From positions 1-64,000 of the forward strand of contig JAADHF010000042.1 of the NCBI GenBank assembly GCA_013151965.1: a stretch of 64,000 nt of DNA, read 5' to 3'. This DNA comes from Spirochaetota bacterium (GTDB taxonomy: Bacteria > Spirochaetota > Spirochaetia > SZUA-6). Positions within the stretch are counted from its first letter, which is position 1; each line of letters begins with the position of its first letter. Made by a program: the position numbers and the translations under genes. Positions 40,575 to 51,458 of this stretch are shown here, in pieces. The notes below the pieces were generated by a model. The model saw nothing but the letters and a program-made list of their open reading frames with translations. It was not told the origin of the DNA and made no database searches.

Positions 40575-41276
40575 GTGGGACAAAAGGTTAATCCGATTGG
40601 TTTAAGGCTTGGAATTAATAAAACATGGAAATCAAAATGGTTTGTTGATCCCAGGGAGTATGCTTCGACTCTGCATGAAGATCTTCGTATACGGGAAGCG
40701 ATTATGAACGGTCGTTTTGCACGCGGAGCAGATATTGCTGATTTGGAGATCGTCCGGCATCCCCAAAAGGTTACTGTAATAATACATACCGGGCGGCCTG
40801 GTGTGGTAATAGGTGCCAAAGGCGCGAATATAGAGAAACTTGGCGGTGAGCTTCAGAAGATAGTCGGCAAGAAGATTCAGCTTAAAATTAAAGAGATTAA
40901 AAGGCCGGAAATTAATGCGCAATTAATTGCAGAGAATGTCGCCAGGCAGCTGCGAGCACGTTCCTCGTACAGAAGGGCTATGAAAATGGCAATAAGTAAT
41001 GCCAGAAAAGCAGGTGTCGAGGGGATAAAGATAAAGATAGCCGGCAGGCTCGGCGGTTCCGAGATGGCCAGAAGGGAAGAGTATAAGGAAGGAAGAATTC
41101 CGCTTCATACTTTTAGAGCTGATATTGATTATGGTTTTACGGCGGCTATTACAACATTCGGTTCGATTGGTGTTAAAGTCTGGATATTTAACGGTGAAGT
41201 TTACGGCAGGGAAAAGAAAGAGGATGCGGGAAGGCTGATAAAGAAGCAGAAGAACGGAAGTACGTCGAGGAGATAG
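40575..41276 (+). CDS. rpsC: 30S ribosomal protein S3 (GTG start)
   Basis: [25 protein letters not shown]. Confidence 0.98.
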   Translation: MGQKVNPIGLRLGINKTWKSKWFVDPREYASTLHEDLRIREAIMNGRFARGADIADLEIVRHPQKVTVIIHTGRPGVVIGAKGANIEKLGGELQKIVGKKIQLKIKEIKRPEINAQLIAENVARQLRARSSYRRAMKMAISNARKAGVEGIKIKIAGRLGGSEMARREEYKEGRIPLHTFRADIDYGFTAAITTFGSIGVKVWIFNGEVYGREKKEDAGRLIKKQKNGSTSRR

Positions 41277-41282
41277 GATACA

Positions 41283-41699
41283 ATGCTTAGTCCGAAAAGA
41301 ACGAAATACAGGAAAAAACAGCGCGGCAGGATGAAAGGGGCGGCAACACGCGGCAATAAAATCTCTTTCGGAGATTTTGCACTTATTGCACTGGAAAGAA
41401 AGTGGATAACCAACAGGCAGATAGAAGCCGCAAGGGTTGCAATGACGCGTCATATCAAAAGGGGCGGAAAAGTATGGATAAGGATCTTTCCCGATGTGCC
41501 GTATACAAAAAAACCCGCAGAAACAAGGATGGGAAAAGGGAAGGGTAATCCGGAGTATTGGGTTGCCGTTGTTAAACCGGGTTCTGTCATGTTCGAAATT
41601 GCCGGTGTGGAACCGGGTCTTGCTGAAGAAGCGATGCATCTTGCCGGAAGCAAGCTTCCTATTAAAACTAAATTCATGGTAAGAAGGGATCTGAGGTAG
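41283..41699 (+). CDS. rplP: 50S ribosomal protein L16
   Basis: [19 protein letters not shown]...[36 protein letters not shown]. Confidence 0.99.
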   Translation: MLSPKRTKYRKKQRGRMKGAATRGNKISFGDFALIALERKWITNRQIEAARVAMTRHIKRGGKVWIRIFPDVPYTKKPAETRMGKGKGNPEYWVAVVKPGSVMFEIAGVEPGLAEEAMHLAGSKLPIKTKFMVRRDLR

Positions 41700-41703
41700 T
41701 AAA

Positions 41704-41904
41704 ATGAAAGATTCATTTAAAGATTTAGCGTATAATGAGCTTCTGACAAAACGTGAAGAATTAAAAAAACAGTATCGTGATTTAAGGTTTAATGTAGTGA
41801 TCGGGCATGTTGATAATCCTCTGGAAAAGAGGACGCTTCGTAAAAAATTAGCACGGATTAATACAATAATTCATGAATATGAACTTGGAATCAGAAAAGT
41901 TTAG
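41704..41904 (+). CDS. rpmC: 50S ribosomal protein L29
   Basis: Size, position and [16 protein letters not shown]...[20 protein letters not shown]. Confidence 0.95.
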   Translation: MKDSFKDLAYNELLTKREELKKQYRDLRFNVVIGHVDNPLEKRTLRKKLARINTIIHEYELGIRKV

Positions 41905-41913
41905 GAGAAAGCT

Positions 41914-42165
41914 GTGGAGGGTAACAAGAAAATATTTACCGGGAAAGTGGTAAGTAATAAAATGGATAAAACGGTTGTAGTGGAGATAAGCAGAAGGAAG
42001 CTTCATAAATTGTACAAGAAGTATATCACCAGGTCTAAGAAGGTTAAGGCTCATGATGCGAAAAATGAATGTAATATCGGTGATACTGTCAGAATAATTG
42101 AATCCAGGCCGCTGAGTAAGGACAAACATTGGCGCCTTCTGGAAATTGTAGAGAGAGCTAAATAG
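41914..42165 (+). CDS. rpsQ: 30S ribosomal protein S17 (GTG start)
   Basis: [68 protein letters not shown]. Confidence 0.98.
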   Translation: MEGNKKIFTGKVVSNKMDKTVVVEISRRKLHKLYKKYITRSKKVKAHDAKNECNIGDTVRIIESRPLSKDKHWRLLEIVERAK

Positions 42166-42186
42166 GGAATATGTCGGGGGAGCATT

Positions 42187-42555
42187 ATGATACAGATGAA
42201 TACATACTTAAATGTTGCAGACAACAGCGGTGCAAAACGCGTGCAATGTATAAAAGTTTTAGGTGGGACAAGGCGGAAATACGCCGGAGTCGGAGATATT
42301 ATTGTGGTTGCTGTTAAAGATGCTCTTCCGAATGCAGCAATTAAAAAGGGAACAATAGAGCGGGCTGTTATCGTGAGAACCAGTAAAGAGTATAGAAGAC
42401 CGGATGGAACTTATATAAGGTTTGATGATAATGCATGTGTAATAATAGATCCGGGTAGAAATCCGAAGGGAAAGAGAATATTCGGACCTGTTGCAAGAGA
42501 GTTAAGGGAGAAAGATTACATGAAAATAATTTCTCTGGCCCCGGAGGTTCTCTAG
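42187..42555 (+). CDS. rplN: 50S ribosomal protein L14
   Basis: [27 protein letters not shown]. Confidence 0.99.
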   Translation: MIQMNTYLNVADNSGAKRVQCIKVLGGTRRKYAGVGDIIVVAVKDALPNAAIKKGTIERAVIVRTSKEYRRPDGTYIRFDDNACVIIDPGRNPKGKRIFGPVARELREKDYMKIISLAPEVL

Positions 42556-42565
42556 GAGTACAGTT

Positions 42566-42895
42566 ATGGTTAAGAAAAAGCAGCGAACAAAGTATAAACT
42601 TAAAAAAAATGATCTGGTTAAGATTATTACAGGTAAGGAAAAAGGCAAAAGCGGGCGTATCCTTGATATTGACAGCCGCAAAGGGAGGATAATGATCGAA
42701 GGGCTTAATATGGTAAAAAAGGCCATAAGGCCCAAGGGTCAGAATCAAAAGGGCGGTATTACTGAGATCGAGGCGTCAGTGGATATATCGAATGTAATGA
42801 TTGTTTGCAAAAAATGCGGTCCTACAAGGATTGGGTACAGTTTTGAAAGTGATAAGAAGATCAGAGTATGTCGTAAATGTGGAGAATTGTTGTAA
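42566..42895 (+). CDS. rplX: 50S ribosomal protein L24
   Basis: [45 protein letters not shown]. Confidence 0.97.
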   Translation: MVKKKQRTKYKLKKNDLVKIITGKEKGKSGRILDIDSRKGRIMIEGLNMVKKAIRPKGQNQKGGITEIEASVDISNVMIVCKKCGPTRIGYSFESDKKIRVCRKCGELL

Positions 42896-43455
42896 TGGGT
42901 AAAAAAGCTTCTTATATTCCGCGATTAAAGAAACTCTTTAGGGAGCGGCTCGTTAAAGAGTTAATGGATGAGTTTAGTTATAAGTCGGTGATGCAGGTTC
43001 CAAGGGTGGAAAAGGTCATTGTCAGCGAAGGTGTCGGCGAAGCGATTCAGAACAAGAAACTTCTTGATTCTGCGGTTAAGGAGTTAACGGCGATTACAGG
43101 CCGTAAAGCTGTAAAGACCAGAGCAAGGAAGTCGATAGCAGGTTTTAAAGTAAGAGAAGGCATGGAAATAGGCACCAAAGTAACTTTGCGCGGTGATTAT
43201 ATGTATGAATTTCTGGATCGGCTTATAAATACGGCAATTCCGAGGATTAAGGACTTTCGCGGCATAAATCCTAATGCATTTGACGGACATGGGAATTATT
43301 CACTCGGTATAACCGAACAGATAATATTTCCTGAAATTGATTATGACAGAATAGAAAGGATAAGCGGATTAAATGTTACGATTGTAACTTCCGCTCCTAC
43401 GGATAAGGAGGCTAAGAGCCTCTTAAAGAAATTAGGAATGCCTTTTGCAAAATAA
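42895..43455 (+). CDS. rplE: 50S ribosomal protein L5
   Basis: [27 protein letters not shown]...; TAATG overlap with rplX stop. Confidence 0.98.
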   Translation: MGKKASYIPRLKKLFRERLVKELMDEFSYKSVMQVPRVEKVIVSEGVGEAIQNKKLLDSAVKELTAITGRKAVKTRARKSIAGFKVREGMEIGTKVTLRGDYMYEFLDRLINTAIPRIKDFRGINPNAFDGHGNYSLGITEQIIFPEIDYDRIERISGLNVTIVTSAPTDKEAKSLLKKLGMPFAK

Positions 43456-43467
43456 GTTGGGGGAATT

Positions 43468-43653
43468 ATGGCAAGAAAAGCAATGATAATTAAGGCGGAG
43501 CGAAAACCGAAATATTCAACTCGAAAGGTCAACAGATGTAGAATTTGCGGACGTTCGAGAGGGTATATGAGGAAATTCGAAATGTGCAGACTGTGCTTCA
43601 GGAAGCTTGCGAGTGAAGGCAAAATTCCTGGTGTAACGAAATCAAGTTGGTAG
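43468..43653 (+). CDS. rpsN: 30S ribosomal protein S14 type Z (four-Cys)
   Basis: [38 protein letters not shown]. Confidence 0.98.
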   Translation: MARKAMIIKAERKPKYSTRKVNRCRICGRSRGYMRKFEMCRLCFRKLASEGKIPGVTKSSW

Positions 43654-43663
43654 GGAGAGTTAT

Positions 43664-44062
43664 ATGAGTCTTTCAGACCCTGTTGCCGATATGTTAACAA
43701 AAGTAAGAAACGCCACTATGGTTCAACTCGAGAAGGTTGATATTCCGGCTTCCAAGTTGAAGCTTGAGATCATAAAAATTCTTAAAACGGAGGGGTTTAT
43801 TAAGAATTTTAAGAAGATCAACCAGGAGGGAAAGAGCTTTATAAGGATCTTTCTAAAATATGATAACAGAAGTAAACCTATAATCCACGGTCTTAAGAGG
43901 ATCTCAAAACCGGGAAGAAGAGTTTATACCGGGTATAAAAGTATGCCGCGGGTGCTTAACGGCTACGGAACGGTAATTATTACTACTTCATCCGGTGTTA
44001 TTACAGGTTCCAAAGCTCTGGAAAAAAAGGTCGGCGGTGAATTAATCTGCAGTATCTGGTAG
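43664..44062 (+). CDS. rpsH: 30S ribosomal protein S8
   Basis: [16 protein letters not shown]...[22 protein letters not shown]. Confidence 0.98.
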   Translation: MSLSDPVADMLTKVRNATMVQLEKVDIPASKLKLEIIKILKTEGFIKNFKKINQEGKSFIRIFLKYDNRSKPIIHGLKRISKPGRRVYTGYKSMPRVLNGYGTVIITTSSGVITGSKALEKKVGGELICSIW

Positions 44063-44076
44063 AGAAGAGGTAGTTT

Positions 44077-44616
44077 ATGTCAAGAATAGGGAAGATGCCC
44101 ATAACGGTGCCTGAAGGTGTAAAGGTAACTATAAAGAAGAGCATTGTTGAGGTAGAAGGACCGAAAGGGACGCTAAGTCAGAATATCAGGTCTCAGATTG
44201 CTGTTACACAGAAGGATAGCAGTATTGTGGTATCCCGGAAAAATGAAACTAAGTATACGCGGTCCCTGCACGGGCTTTATAGGAATCTGATCAATAATAT
44301 GGTGATAGGTGTATCGAAAGGGTTTTCGAAAACACTCCTTATAAACGGAGTCGGTTACAGAGCGGAAGTAAATGACGATAATCTGGTTTTGAACCTTGGA
44401 TTTTCTAATCCCATTTTTTATCCGGTTCCCGACGGCGTTAAAATAAATGTGGAAGGAAATAACAAGATAATAGTAGAAGGTCCGAGTAAACAGAGAGTCG
44501 GCCAGATAAGTGCAGAGATTCGCTCATTCAGGCCTCCGGAGCCTTACAAGGGAAAGGGTATTCGGTACGAAGACGAGTATGTAAGACGTAAAATCGGTAA
44601 AACAGGTGTGAAGTAG
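44077..44616 (+). CDS. rplF: 50S ribosomal protein L6
   Basis: MSRIGKMPITVPEGVKV...FRPPEPYKGKGIRYEDEYVRRKIGKTGVK. Confidence 0.99.
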   Translation: MSRIGKMPITVPEGVKVTIKKSIVEVEGPKGTLSQNIRSQIAVTQKDSSIVVSRKNETKYTRSLHGLYRNLINNMVIGVSKGFSKTLLINGVGYRAEVNDDNLVLNLGFSNPIFYPVPDGVKINVEGNNKIIVEGPSKQRVGQISAEIRSFRPPEPYKGKGIRYEDEYVRRKIGKTGVK

Positions 44617-44625
44617 GAGCAGGAG

Positions 44626-44985
44626 ATGAAGAAGTTAATAGCAAAACGAAAACGGCGGATAAAAAGAAAATTAAGAATACGCGGAAGGATAAGCGGTACG
44701 GCCGACCGGCCTAGAATGACTGTATTTAAGAGTAATAAATATACGTATATTCAGGTAATCGATGATGTTTCAGAAAAGACTATTGTTTCCGCTTCTAATC
44801 TGGAAAAAGAACTGAAAAGTGTAAAGAATCGGGTAAAAGATGTTGAGAAATTAGGAGAAACACTGGCAAAACGTCTGCTCGAAAAAAAGATAAATACGGT
44901 CGTTTTTGACAGGAACGGATATCTGTATCATGGTATTGTCAAATCTATAGCCGATGGTGCGAGAAAAGCAGGATTAAAATTTTAG
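44626..44985 (+). CDS. rplR: 50S ribosomal protein L18
   Basis: [20 protein letters not shown]...[28 protein letters not shown]. Confidence 0.98.
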   Translation: MKKLIAKRKRRIKRKLRIRGRISGTADRPRMTVFKSNKYTYIQVIDDVSEKTIVSASNLEKELKSVKNRVKDVEKLGETLAKRLLEKKINTVVFDRNGYLYHGIVKSIADGARKAGLKF

Positions 44986-44994
44986 GGGGGATAG

Positions 44995-45492
44995 GTGAAA
45001 CAGGATAGATTTGAACGTGAATTTGTAGAGAAGCTTGTAAAGTTGAATCGTGTTGCGAAAGTTGTAAAAGGCGGGAGAAGGTTTTCGTTTTCTGCACTTG
45101 TTGTTGTCGGGGATAAGAAAGGTAATGTAGGCTTCGGTTTTGGAAAGGCGAATGATGTTGCAGATGCAATAAGAAAGAGTGTCGAAAAAGCAAAAAAAAG
45201 CATGATTCGTGTACCTATAAAAAAGAATACTTTTCCCCATGTGGTAATCGGTAAATATAAAAGTGCGAGTGTCCTTTTAAAACCTGCTACACCTGGTACG
45301 GGAATAATCGCCGGAGGACCTGTTAGAGCTGTTCTGGAGGCTGCAGGTGTTAAAGATATTTTAAGCAAATCTCTGGGAAGTAAAAATGCGATCAATATCG
45401 TAAAGGCGGTTTTTAACGGCATAGAGAATCTTCTCGATGCAAAGGCGATTGCCGAATCAAGAGGAAAAACGCTTAAGGAACTGTGGAGTTAG
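44995..45492 (+). CDS. rpsE: 30S ribosomal protein S5 (GTG start)
   Basis: [30 protein letters not shown]. Confidence 0.98.
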   Translation: MKQDRFEREFVEKLVKLNRVAKVVKGGRRFSFSALVVVGDKKGNVGFGFGKANDVADAIRKSVEKAKKSMIRVPIKKNTFPHVVIGKYKSASVLLKPATPGTGIIAGGPVRAVLEAAGVKDILSKSLGSKNAINIVKAVFNGIENLLDAKAIAESRGKTLKELWS

Positions 45493-45494
45493 AG

Positions 45495-45677
45495 ATGGGA
45501 AAACTGAGAATTAAGCTGATTAGAAGCAAAATAGGCAGAAAACCGAAACACAGACGTACCGTAGAAGCTCTCGGGTTACGGCGTATAGGAGCTGTCGTGG
45601 AGCAGGAGGATAATCCTGTAATTAGAGGAATGATACGTTTGATATCCTATATGTTAGAGGTTGAGGAGATAAAGTAA
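45495..45677 (+). CDS. rpmD: 50S ribosomal protein L30
   Basis: [47 protein letters not shown]. Confidence 0.96.
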   Translation: MGKLRIKLIRSKIGRKPKHRRTVEALGLRRIGAVVEQEDNPVIRGMIRLISYMLEVEEIK

Positions 45678-46408
45678 TGGGTCAATTCGACATCCGTGCT
45701 CCTAAAGGGGCCGTTAAGAATAAAAAGATGCTTGGAAGAGGAACCGGTACAGGTCACGGAAGTACTGCAGGACGTGGTACCAAGGGGCAGAAGTCCCGTT
45801 CGGGAGGTGGTGTACGGCTCGGGTTCGAAGGCGGTCAGATGCCTTTGTTCAGAAGGATAGCACGGCGTGGTTTTTCTAATTATCCTTTTAAAAAAGAGTA
45901 TATTGTTGTCGGATTGGACAAGCTGGAAAAGTTTAAAAACGGTGAAACTGTGACGCCGGAAGCACTGTTGGAAAAGGGTATTGTTAAATATAAAAACAGG
46001 CTGGTTAAGATACTTGCAAACGGAAAACTGACAAAAAAACTTATTATAGATGGAGTTAATGTCTCGAAAAAGGCAAAAGAGGTTATAGAATCTTTAGGCG
46101 GCGAAATTAAGGGACAAAAAAAAGTTACTGAAGGGAAAAATACAAAAAATAAGGAAACAAAGAAAGTAAAAGAAGAGGTGCATAGTACAGTTCAGAAAAA
46201 GCAGAAAGAAGCTAAAGCACCTAAAGAAGTTAAGGCACCTAAAGAAGTTAAGGCACCTAAAGAAGTTAAGGCACCTAAAGAAGTTAAGGCACCTAAAGAA
46301 GTTAAGGCACCTAAAGAAGTTAAGGCACCTAAAGAAGTTAAGGCACCTAAAGAGAAACAGGAAGAAAATCCGGAAGAGGAGAAAAAGGTAGAAGATAATG
46401 GCAGGTAA
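45677..46408 (+). CDS. rplO: 50S ribosomal protein L15 with long repetitive C-terminal extension
   Basis: L15 core (APKGAVKNKKMLGRGTGTGHGSTAGRGTKGQKSRSGGGVRLGFEGGQMPLFRRIARRGFSN) plus ~90-aa Lys/Glu-rich tail with KAPKEV repeats. Confidence 0.97.
   Translation: MGQFDIRAPKGAVKNKKMLGRGTGTGHGSTAGRGTKGQKSRSGGGVRLGFEGGQMPLFRRIARRGFSNYPFKKEYIVVGLDKLEKFKNGETVTPEALLEKGIVKYKNRLVKILANGKLTKKLIIDGVNVSKKAKEVIESLGGEIKGQKKVTEGKNTKNKETKKVKEEVHSTVQKKQKEAKAPKEVKAPKEVKAPKEVKAPKEVKAPKEVKAPKEVKAPKEVKAPKEKQEENPEEEKKVEDNGR
46214..46357 (+). repeat. 18-bp in-frame tandem repeat (KAPKEV x7 + KAPKEK) in rplO
   Basis: aaggcacctaaagaagtt units nearly identical at nucleotide level. Confidence 0.97.
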
Positions 46409-47720
46409 CCCCCTTGTTGATCTATTCAGGGTAAAAGATTTAAGGGATAGAATCTTTTTTACTATATTCATTCTCATTATTTTCAGGCTGGGGACTATAC
46501 TTCCTATTCCGGGCATTAATATTAATGCATTAAAAGTTTATTTTCTCTCACAGCAGACCGGTGCGGGTGTGGGTATTACCGATTATCTGGACTTCTTTGC
46601 AGGCGGAGCATTTAAACGTTTTTCGATTTTTATGCTTGGGATAATGCCTTATATTTCTATGTCCATCATTATGCAGCTCTTCACAGTTGTTTTTCCTAAA
46701 ATGAAGAAGATTTCAGAGGAGGAAGGCGGCAGGAAGAAGATACACAGATGGACAAGGTATGGTACTGTGGCCGTATGTCTGGTACAGTCATTTGCTATTA
46801 CTCAGTATGCCGATAGAATACCGGATGCCATTACCATGGAAAGGCTTCCCTTTATTTTGATTGCAATGCTTACTGTAACCACCGGAACTATGTTCTTAAT
46901 GTGGATGGGCGAGCAGGTAACACAGCGTGGTGTCGGTAACGGTATATCCTTAATTATATTCGCAGGAATTGTGGCAAGGATACCGAATGCTCTCTATCTT
47001 ATGCTTAATCAGATTCAGGGCAGAGAGCTTAATCCCGTATTTGTCATAGTTGTTTTTATCCTGTTTATCGTTGTTGTCGGGTTAGTGGTTTATGAGCAGC
47101 AGGGCCAGCGTAAAATACCGGTGCATTATGCAAAGAGAGTAATCGGAAGAAAGGTATACGGAGCACAGAATACATATATACCTTTTAAAATTAATCCCTC
47201 CGGTGTTATTCCGGTTATTTTTGCTTCTTCAATATTGATATTTCCATTGCAGATAGCGCAGAATCTCGGTTCCAAGATTGTATGGTTGTCTAAATTTGCT
47301 TCCTGGTTGAGACCAACCGGAGTTCCCTATGTTATACTTTATGCACTCTTAATCATCTTTTTCGCATATTTTTATACGCAGGTTACTCTGAATCCTGTAG
47401 AGATATCCAGGAATATAAGAGAAAACGGAGGATCTATTCCCGGAATAAGATCGGAAAAAATGGAAGAATATCTGACAAGGATTCTCCATAGAATTATCCT
47501 GCCCGGATCATTGTTCCTTGCGTTTATTGCTATTATTCCTACTCTTGTTCAGGTATGGTTTAACTTCCCGCGTTCATTGGCACTTTTAATGGGTGGAACA
47601 TCACTCCTTATTATGGTCGGAGTGGATCTGGATACAATGTCTCAGATCGAAGGTCACTTAAGAATGCACCATCATGATGGTCTTGTTCGAAAGGGCAAGA
47701 TAAGATCGAGAAATCTTTAG
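46398..47720 (+). CDS. secY: Protein translocase subunit SecY
   Basis: [33 protein letters not shown]...multi-TM; overlaps rplO by 11 nt. Confidence 0.98.
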   Translation: MAGNPLVDLFRVKDLRDRIFFTIFILIIFRLGTILPIPGININALKVYFLSQQTGAGVGITDYLDFFAGGAFKRFSIFMLGIMPYISMSIIMQLFTVVFPKMKKISEEEGGRKKIHRWTRYGTVAVCLVQSFAITQYADRIPDAITMERLPFILIAMLTVTTGTMFLMWMGEQVTQRGVGNGISLIIFAGIVARIPNALYLMLNQIQGRELNPVFVIVVFILFIVVVGLVVYEQQGQRKIPVHYAKRVIGRKVYGAQNTYIPFKINPSGVIPVIFASSILIFPLQIAQNLGSKIVWLSKFASWLRPTGVPYVILYALLIIFFAYFYTQVTLNPVEISRNIRENGGSIPGIRSEKMEEYLTRILHRIILPGSLFLAFIAIIPTLVQVWFNFPRSLALLMGGTSLLIMVGVDLDTMSQIEGHLRMHHHDGLVRKGKIRSRNL

Positions 47721-47734
47721 GGGGTAATATAACG

Positions 47735-47848
47735 ATGAAAGTTAGAGCAAGTGTAAAGCCTATTTGTGATAAATGTAAGGTTATCAGGCGAAGGGGGGTT
47801 GTAAGAATTATTTGTGAGAACCCCAAACATAAACAGAGGCAAAAATAG
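47735..47848 (+). CDS. rpmJ: 50S ribosomal protein L36
   Basis: [37 protein letters not shown] (37 aa; absent from ORF track). Confidence 0.98.
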   Translation: MKVRASVKPICDKCKVIRRRGVVRIICENPKHKQRQK

Positions 47849-47860
47849 GAGTTTTATTTT

Positions 47861-48229
47861 ATGGCTAGGATTGCTGGAGTTGATCTCCCAAACAAACATG
47901 TAGATATCGCTTTGACCTATATCTACGGAATCGGTCATTCATCCGCTTTGAGTATTTGTAAAAAAACCGGTATTGATATTTCCAGGAGAATGAATGATCT
48001 GACATCCGATGAGATAAATGAATTACGTAAAGTGATCGAAAGTGATTATAAGGTAGAAGGGCGGCTGAGAACCGAAGTTTCGCTGAATATCAAACGGCTT
48101 ATGGATATAGGCTGTTATAGAGGAGTACGGCACAGGCGTGGTCTGCCTGTTCGTGGTCAGCGGACACGTACGAATGCACGTACACGGAAGGGAAGGAAAA
48201 AAACAGTTGCCGGGAAGAAGAAACGTTAA
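47861..48229 (+). CDS. rpsM: 30S ribosomal protein S13
   Basis: [25 protein letters not shown]...[19 protein letters not shown]. Confidence 0.99.
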   Translation: MARIAGVDLPNKHVDIALTYIYGIGHSSALSICKKTGIDISRRMNDLTSDEINELRKVIESDYKVEGRLRTEVSLNIKRLMDIGCYRGVRHRRGLPVRGQRTRTNARTRKGRKKTVAGKKKR

Positions 48230-48251
48230 TATATTTGGAGGACTACTATAA

Positions 48252-48638
48252 GTGGCTAAAAGAAAAGGTAAAAAAGATAAAAAGAAAAAGAATATTGCCG
48301 AAGGAAATGTTTATATTCAGGCAACCTTTAATAATACAATAGTGACAATTACAGACCTTTCAGGTAATGCAATTTCCTGGGCATCGGCCGGAGCGCTGGG
48401 TTTTAAGGGGGCAAAGAAATCGACTCCTTATGCGGCACAGACAACTGCAGAAACGGCTGCTACCCGTGCTATGGAAAGTGGGTTGCACGAGGTTCATGTA
48501 TATGTAAAGGGACCGGGTGTGGGCAGGGAATCTGCTATTCGTTCACTTGGTGCACTGGGACTTAAGGTTAAGTCTATCAAGGATGTGACGCCCATCCCGC
48601 ATAATGGATGTCGACCTCAGAAGAAGCGAAGAGTTTAA
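48252..48638 (+). CDS. rpsK: 30S ribosomal protein S11 (GTG start)
   Basis: [46 protein letters not shown]. Confidence 0.99.
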   Translation: MAKRKGKKDKKKKNIAEGNVYIQATFNNTIVTITDLSGNAISWASAGALGFKGAKKSTPYAAQTTAETAATRAMESGLHEVHVYVKGPGVGRESAIRSLGALGLKVKSIKDVTPIPHNGCRPQKKRRV

Positions 48639-48650
48639 CGGGAGGATTTA

Positions 48651-49286
48651 ATGGGTAGATATTTAGGACCTCAATGCAGGTTATGCAGGGCGGAAGGTGC
48701 AAAGCTCTATTTAAAAGGTGACAGGTGTAATAGTGATAAGTGCCCGGTTACTAAAAGGAAAGGTATGCCAGGGAAGGGGCCAAGAGCCCGGTTAAGAAAA
48801 AAATCCGACTACGGATTACAACTGAGGGAAAAGCAGAAGGTTAAAAGAATTTACGGTATGCTGGAAAAACAGTTTAAAATATTCTTTATGAAAGCGGAAA
48901 GAATGAGAGGGATAACAGGTGACAATCTGATTCAGCTTTTAGAAAGAAGGCTTGATAATATCGTATACAGAATGCATTTTGCTTCATCCAGAAAAGAAGC
49001 GCGGCAACTTATTTCTCATGGCCATATAATGGTTAACGGCAGGAAGGTGGATATTTCCTCATTCCTTGTAAGGGAAAATGACGAGATAGAGGTGAGAGAA
49101 AAGAGCAAGAAGTTACTGTTCATCAAGGAAAGTCTAAAAGAATATTCCAGGTCCGGTGTATCACCATGGCTGACGGTTGATCCGGACAAAGTCTGGGGGC
49201 AGGTAAGAGCAATACCCAGACGAAACGACGTAACCGATATAGCAGACGTTAATGAACAATTAATTGTCGAGCTTTATTCAAAGTGA
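48651..49286 (+). CDS. rpsD: 30S ribosomal protein S4
   Basis: MGRYLGPQCRLCRAEGAKLYLKG...DNIVYRMHFASSRKEARQLISHGHIMVNG. Confidence 0.98.
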   Translation: MGRYLGPQCRLCRAEGAKLYLKGDRCNSDKCPVTKRKGMPGKGPRARLRKKSDYGLQLREKQKVKRIYGMLEKQFKIFFMKAERMRGITGDNLIQLLERRLDNIVYRMHFASSRKEARQLISHGHIMVNGRKVDISSFLVRENDEIEVREKSKKLLFIKESLKEYSRSGVSPWLTVDPDKVWGQVRAIPRRNDVTDIADVNEQLIVELYSK

Positions 49287-49295
49287 GGTATTTAA

Positions 49296-50351
49296 ATGGC
49301 ACGTAAGAATCTATTAAAGGGATTCAAAAGGCCTAAGGGCATCACTTTTGAGCATAGTGAACTTACGCCCAATTATGGTAAATTTATAGCATATCCATTT
49401 GAACGTGGTTATGGGGTAACGATAGGAAACACTTTAAGAAGAATACTTTTATCGTCGATTCAGGGATATGCAATAACGGGTATAAAGATTACAAGTTATA
49501 ACAGCGAAGGTAATCCTCATATGGTGACAAATGAATTCGAACCTATACCTGAGGTTGTGGAGGACACTCCTGATTTAATAAACAATCTGAAACAAGTTAA
49601 AATTCAGCTGGATGATGAGCTGGAGGATAAGGTTATTACTGTAGAGAAAAAGGGAGCCGGGGTTTTTGTTGCGGGGGACCTTGAGGTTGATAATTCAATT
49701 AAAATACTTAATAAGGACCTGCATATAGCAACACTGATGGAAAATGCAAATATAGATATCGAAATGCAGATAGATATTGGGAGAGGGTATATATCTGCCG
49801 AGCGCAATGAGAAATACGTAGAAGTTGTGGGGACAATTCCAATAGATGCTATCTTTTCTCCGATTATTAAGGCTAAATATTCCATAGAAAATGCCCGTGT
49901 CGGACAGAGAACTGATTATGACAAACTTATTCTGGAACTCTGGAGTGATGGAACAATGGCACCTGATGATGCTCTTGCGGAAGCTGCAAAAATAGCGAAA
50001 GATCATTTTACTATTTTTATTAACTTCGATGAACAGGAAACTATCGAGGAAGAAGAGATCGACGAGGAAGAAGAGCGAATTAAAGCCCTTCTAGGTACAC
50101 CTGTTGAAGAGCTTGAACTTTCCGTACGTTCGAGTAACTGTTTAAGGAATGCAAATATAAGAACAATAGGTGACTTGACAAGAAAAACAGAAGAAGAGAT
50201 AGCCAAGACAAGAAATTTCGGCAAGAAATCGTTACAGGAGATTAAAGAAAAGTTAAAAGAGAGGAATTTAACGCTTGGAATGACAGATTATAGTGTATTG
50301 AAAAAACTAAATACTATTGAAGCTGAAAAGGATAAACCAAATGAAGCATAG
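49296..50351 (+). CDS. rpoA: RNA polymerase subunit alpha
   Basis: [30 protein letters not shown]; alpha-[44 protein letters not shown]. Confidence 0.99.
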   Translation: MARKNLLKGFKRPKGITFEHSELTPNYGKFIAYPFERGYGVTIGNTLRRILLSSIQGYAITGIKITSYNSEGNPHMVTNEFEPIPEVVEDTPDLINNLKQVKIQLDDELEDKVITVEKKGAGVFVAGDLEVDNSIKILNKDLHIATLMENANIDIEMQIDIGRGYISAERNEKYVEVVGTIPIDAIFSPIIKAKYSIENARVGQRTDYDKLILELWSDGTMAPDDALAEAAKIAKDHFTIFINFDEQETIEEEEIDEEEERIKALLGTPVEELELSVRSSNCLRNANIRTIGDLTRKTEEEIAKTRNFGKKSLQEIKEKLKERNLTLGMTDYSVLKKLNTIEAEKDKPNEA

Positions 50352-50763
50352 AATGGGTTTTAACAGGCTAAGGAGAAAAGCCAGCCATAGAAAGGCTCTG
50401 CACAGGAGTATGGCAACTGCTTTGTTTAAATATGAAAGGATAAGAACTACAAAGGCAAAAGCCAGGGAAATTCGCAGAACGGCAGAAAAGATGATTACAC
50501 GGGCTAAAGTTGACAATGTTCATAACAGGAGAATTATTTTTAAGAATATAAAGGATAGCTATATTTTAAATAAATTGTTTACCGAGATTGCTCCGCGTTT
50601 TATTGACAGACCCGGAGGGTATACCCGGATGCTTAAGCTTGGTTTCAGATTTAGCGACGCATCGGAAATGGTACTGCTTGAACTTGTAGAAAGAAAAGAG
50701 ATTGTAAGGAATAGGAAGAAAAAAGAAGAGGCCGTCGAAGAGGCCGCGCCAAAGGAGAGTTAG
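50341..50763 (+). CDS. rplQ: 50S ribosomal protein L17
   Basis: [37 protein letters not shown]; overlaps rpoA stop. Confidence 0.97.
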   Translation: MKHRMGFNRLRRKASHRKALHRSMATALFKYERIRTTKAKAREIRRTAEKMITRAKVDNVHNRRIIFKNIKDSYILNKLFTEIAPRFIDRPGGYTRMLKLGFRFSDASEMVLLELVERKEIVRNRKKKEEAVEEAAPKES

Positions 50764-50790
50764 TCAATACCAAAATCAAAGAATAGAAAT

Positions 50791-51381
50791 ATGGGGGAAG
50801 ATACCTGGTTTTGCGAAAATGTATCTTCCTCTTTTTTATTTATTGCAGGTCTTTTTTTATCGGTCTCTGTTATCCTGCAAAAAAATTTAATTTTAAAAGC
50901 AGGACAATTCCTGTTTTTTATAGCACTTTCCGCGTTAATCGGAAGAAAGATACGGTATTTTATAAATCTGATTTTTCTTTTGATTACAGTAATTTTTAAC
51001 TGCCTGGCTCCGGCCGGCCGTGTACTTTTTTATCTGTTTAAATATCCTATTACAGAAGATGCCCTGAAATCAGGCTTAAGTAAGGGTCTTACGATTATTA
51101 CTTTGATATATATTTCAAAAATTTCGGTAAGACGGAATATAAAGCTTCCCGGTAAATTGGGCATTTTGCTCGGATATGCTTTTAACTATGTAAATGAATT
51201 GATGCAGAGTAAGAATAAAATTGTGATAAAGGAAGCTTTTAAAAGTATTGATAAATTATTACTGGAAACGTATAAAAAAGATAATGTGGATTTGAATACA
51301 AATTATTGCAGGAATAGGATTTTAGGTGTTATCATTGTATCATTATTAGTTACTATAAATGTCGGATTACTCTATTTTTAA
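50791..51381 (+). CDS. Integral membrane protein, possibly divergent EcfT/CbiQ-like
   Basis: Several TM stretches followed by a cytoplasmic helix region; homology not certain. Confidence 0.55.
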   Translation: MGEDTWFCENVSSSFLFIAGLFLSVSVILQKNLILKAGQFLFFIALSALIGRKIRYFINLIFLLITVIFNCLAPAGRVLFYLFKYPITEDALKSGLSKGLTIITLIYISKISVRRNIKLPGKLGILLGYAFNYVNELMQSKNKIVIKEAFKSIDKLLLETYKKDNVDLNTNYCRNRILGVIIVSLLVTINVGLLYF

Positions 51382-51458
51382 GCTAACGGGCACTGACAAT
51401 TATAGCCGATAAATAGATAAGGAAAAGAAGAAATGTTTGTAGAGGATCTTCTATTGAT

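Noticed and set aside
46214-46357. CRISPR-like array from regular 18-bp repeats
   Set aside because: Units are contiguous with no spacers and lie in frame inside rplO.
46094-46516. Minus-strand ORF with FFRCLN repeats
   Set aside because: Antisense of the rplO KAPKEV repeat; artefact of the tandem repeat.
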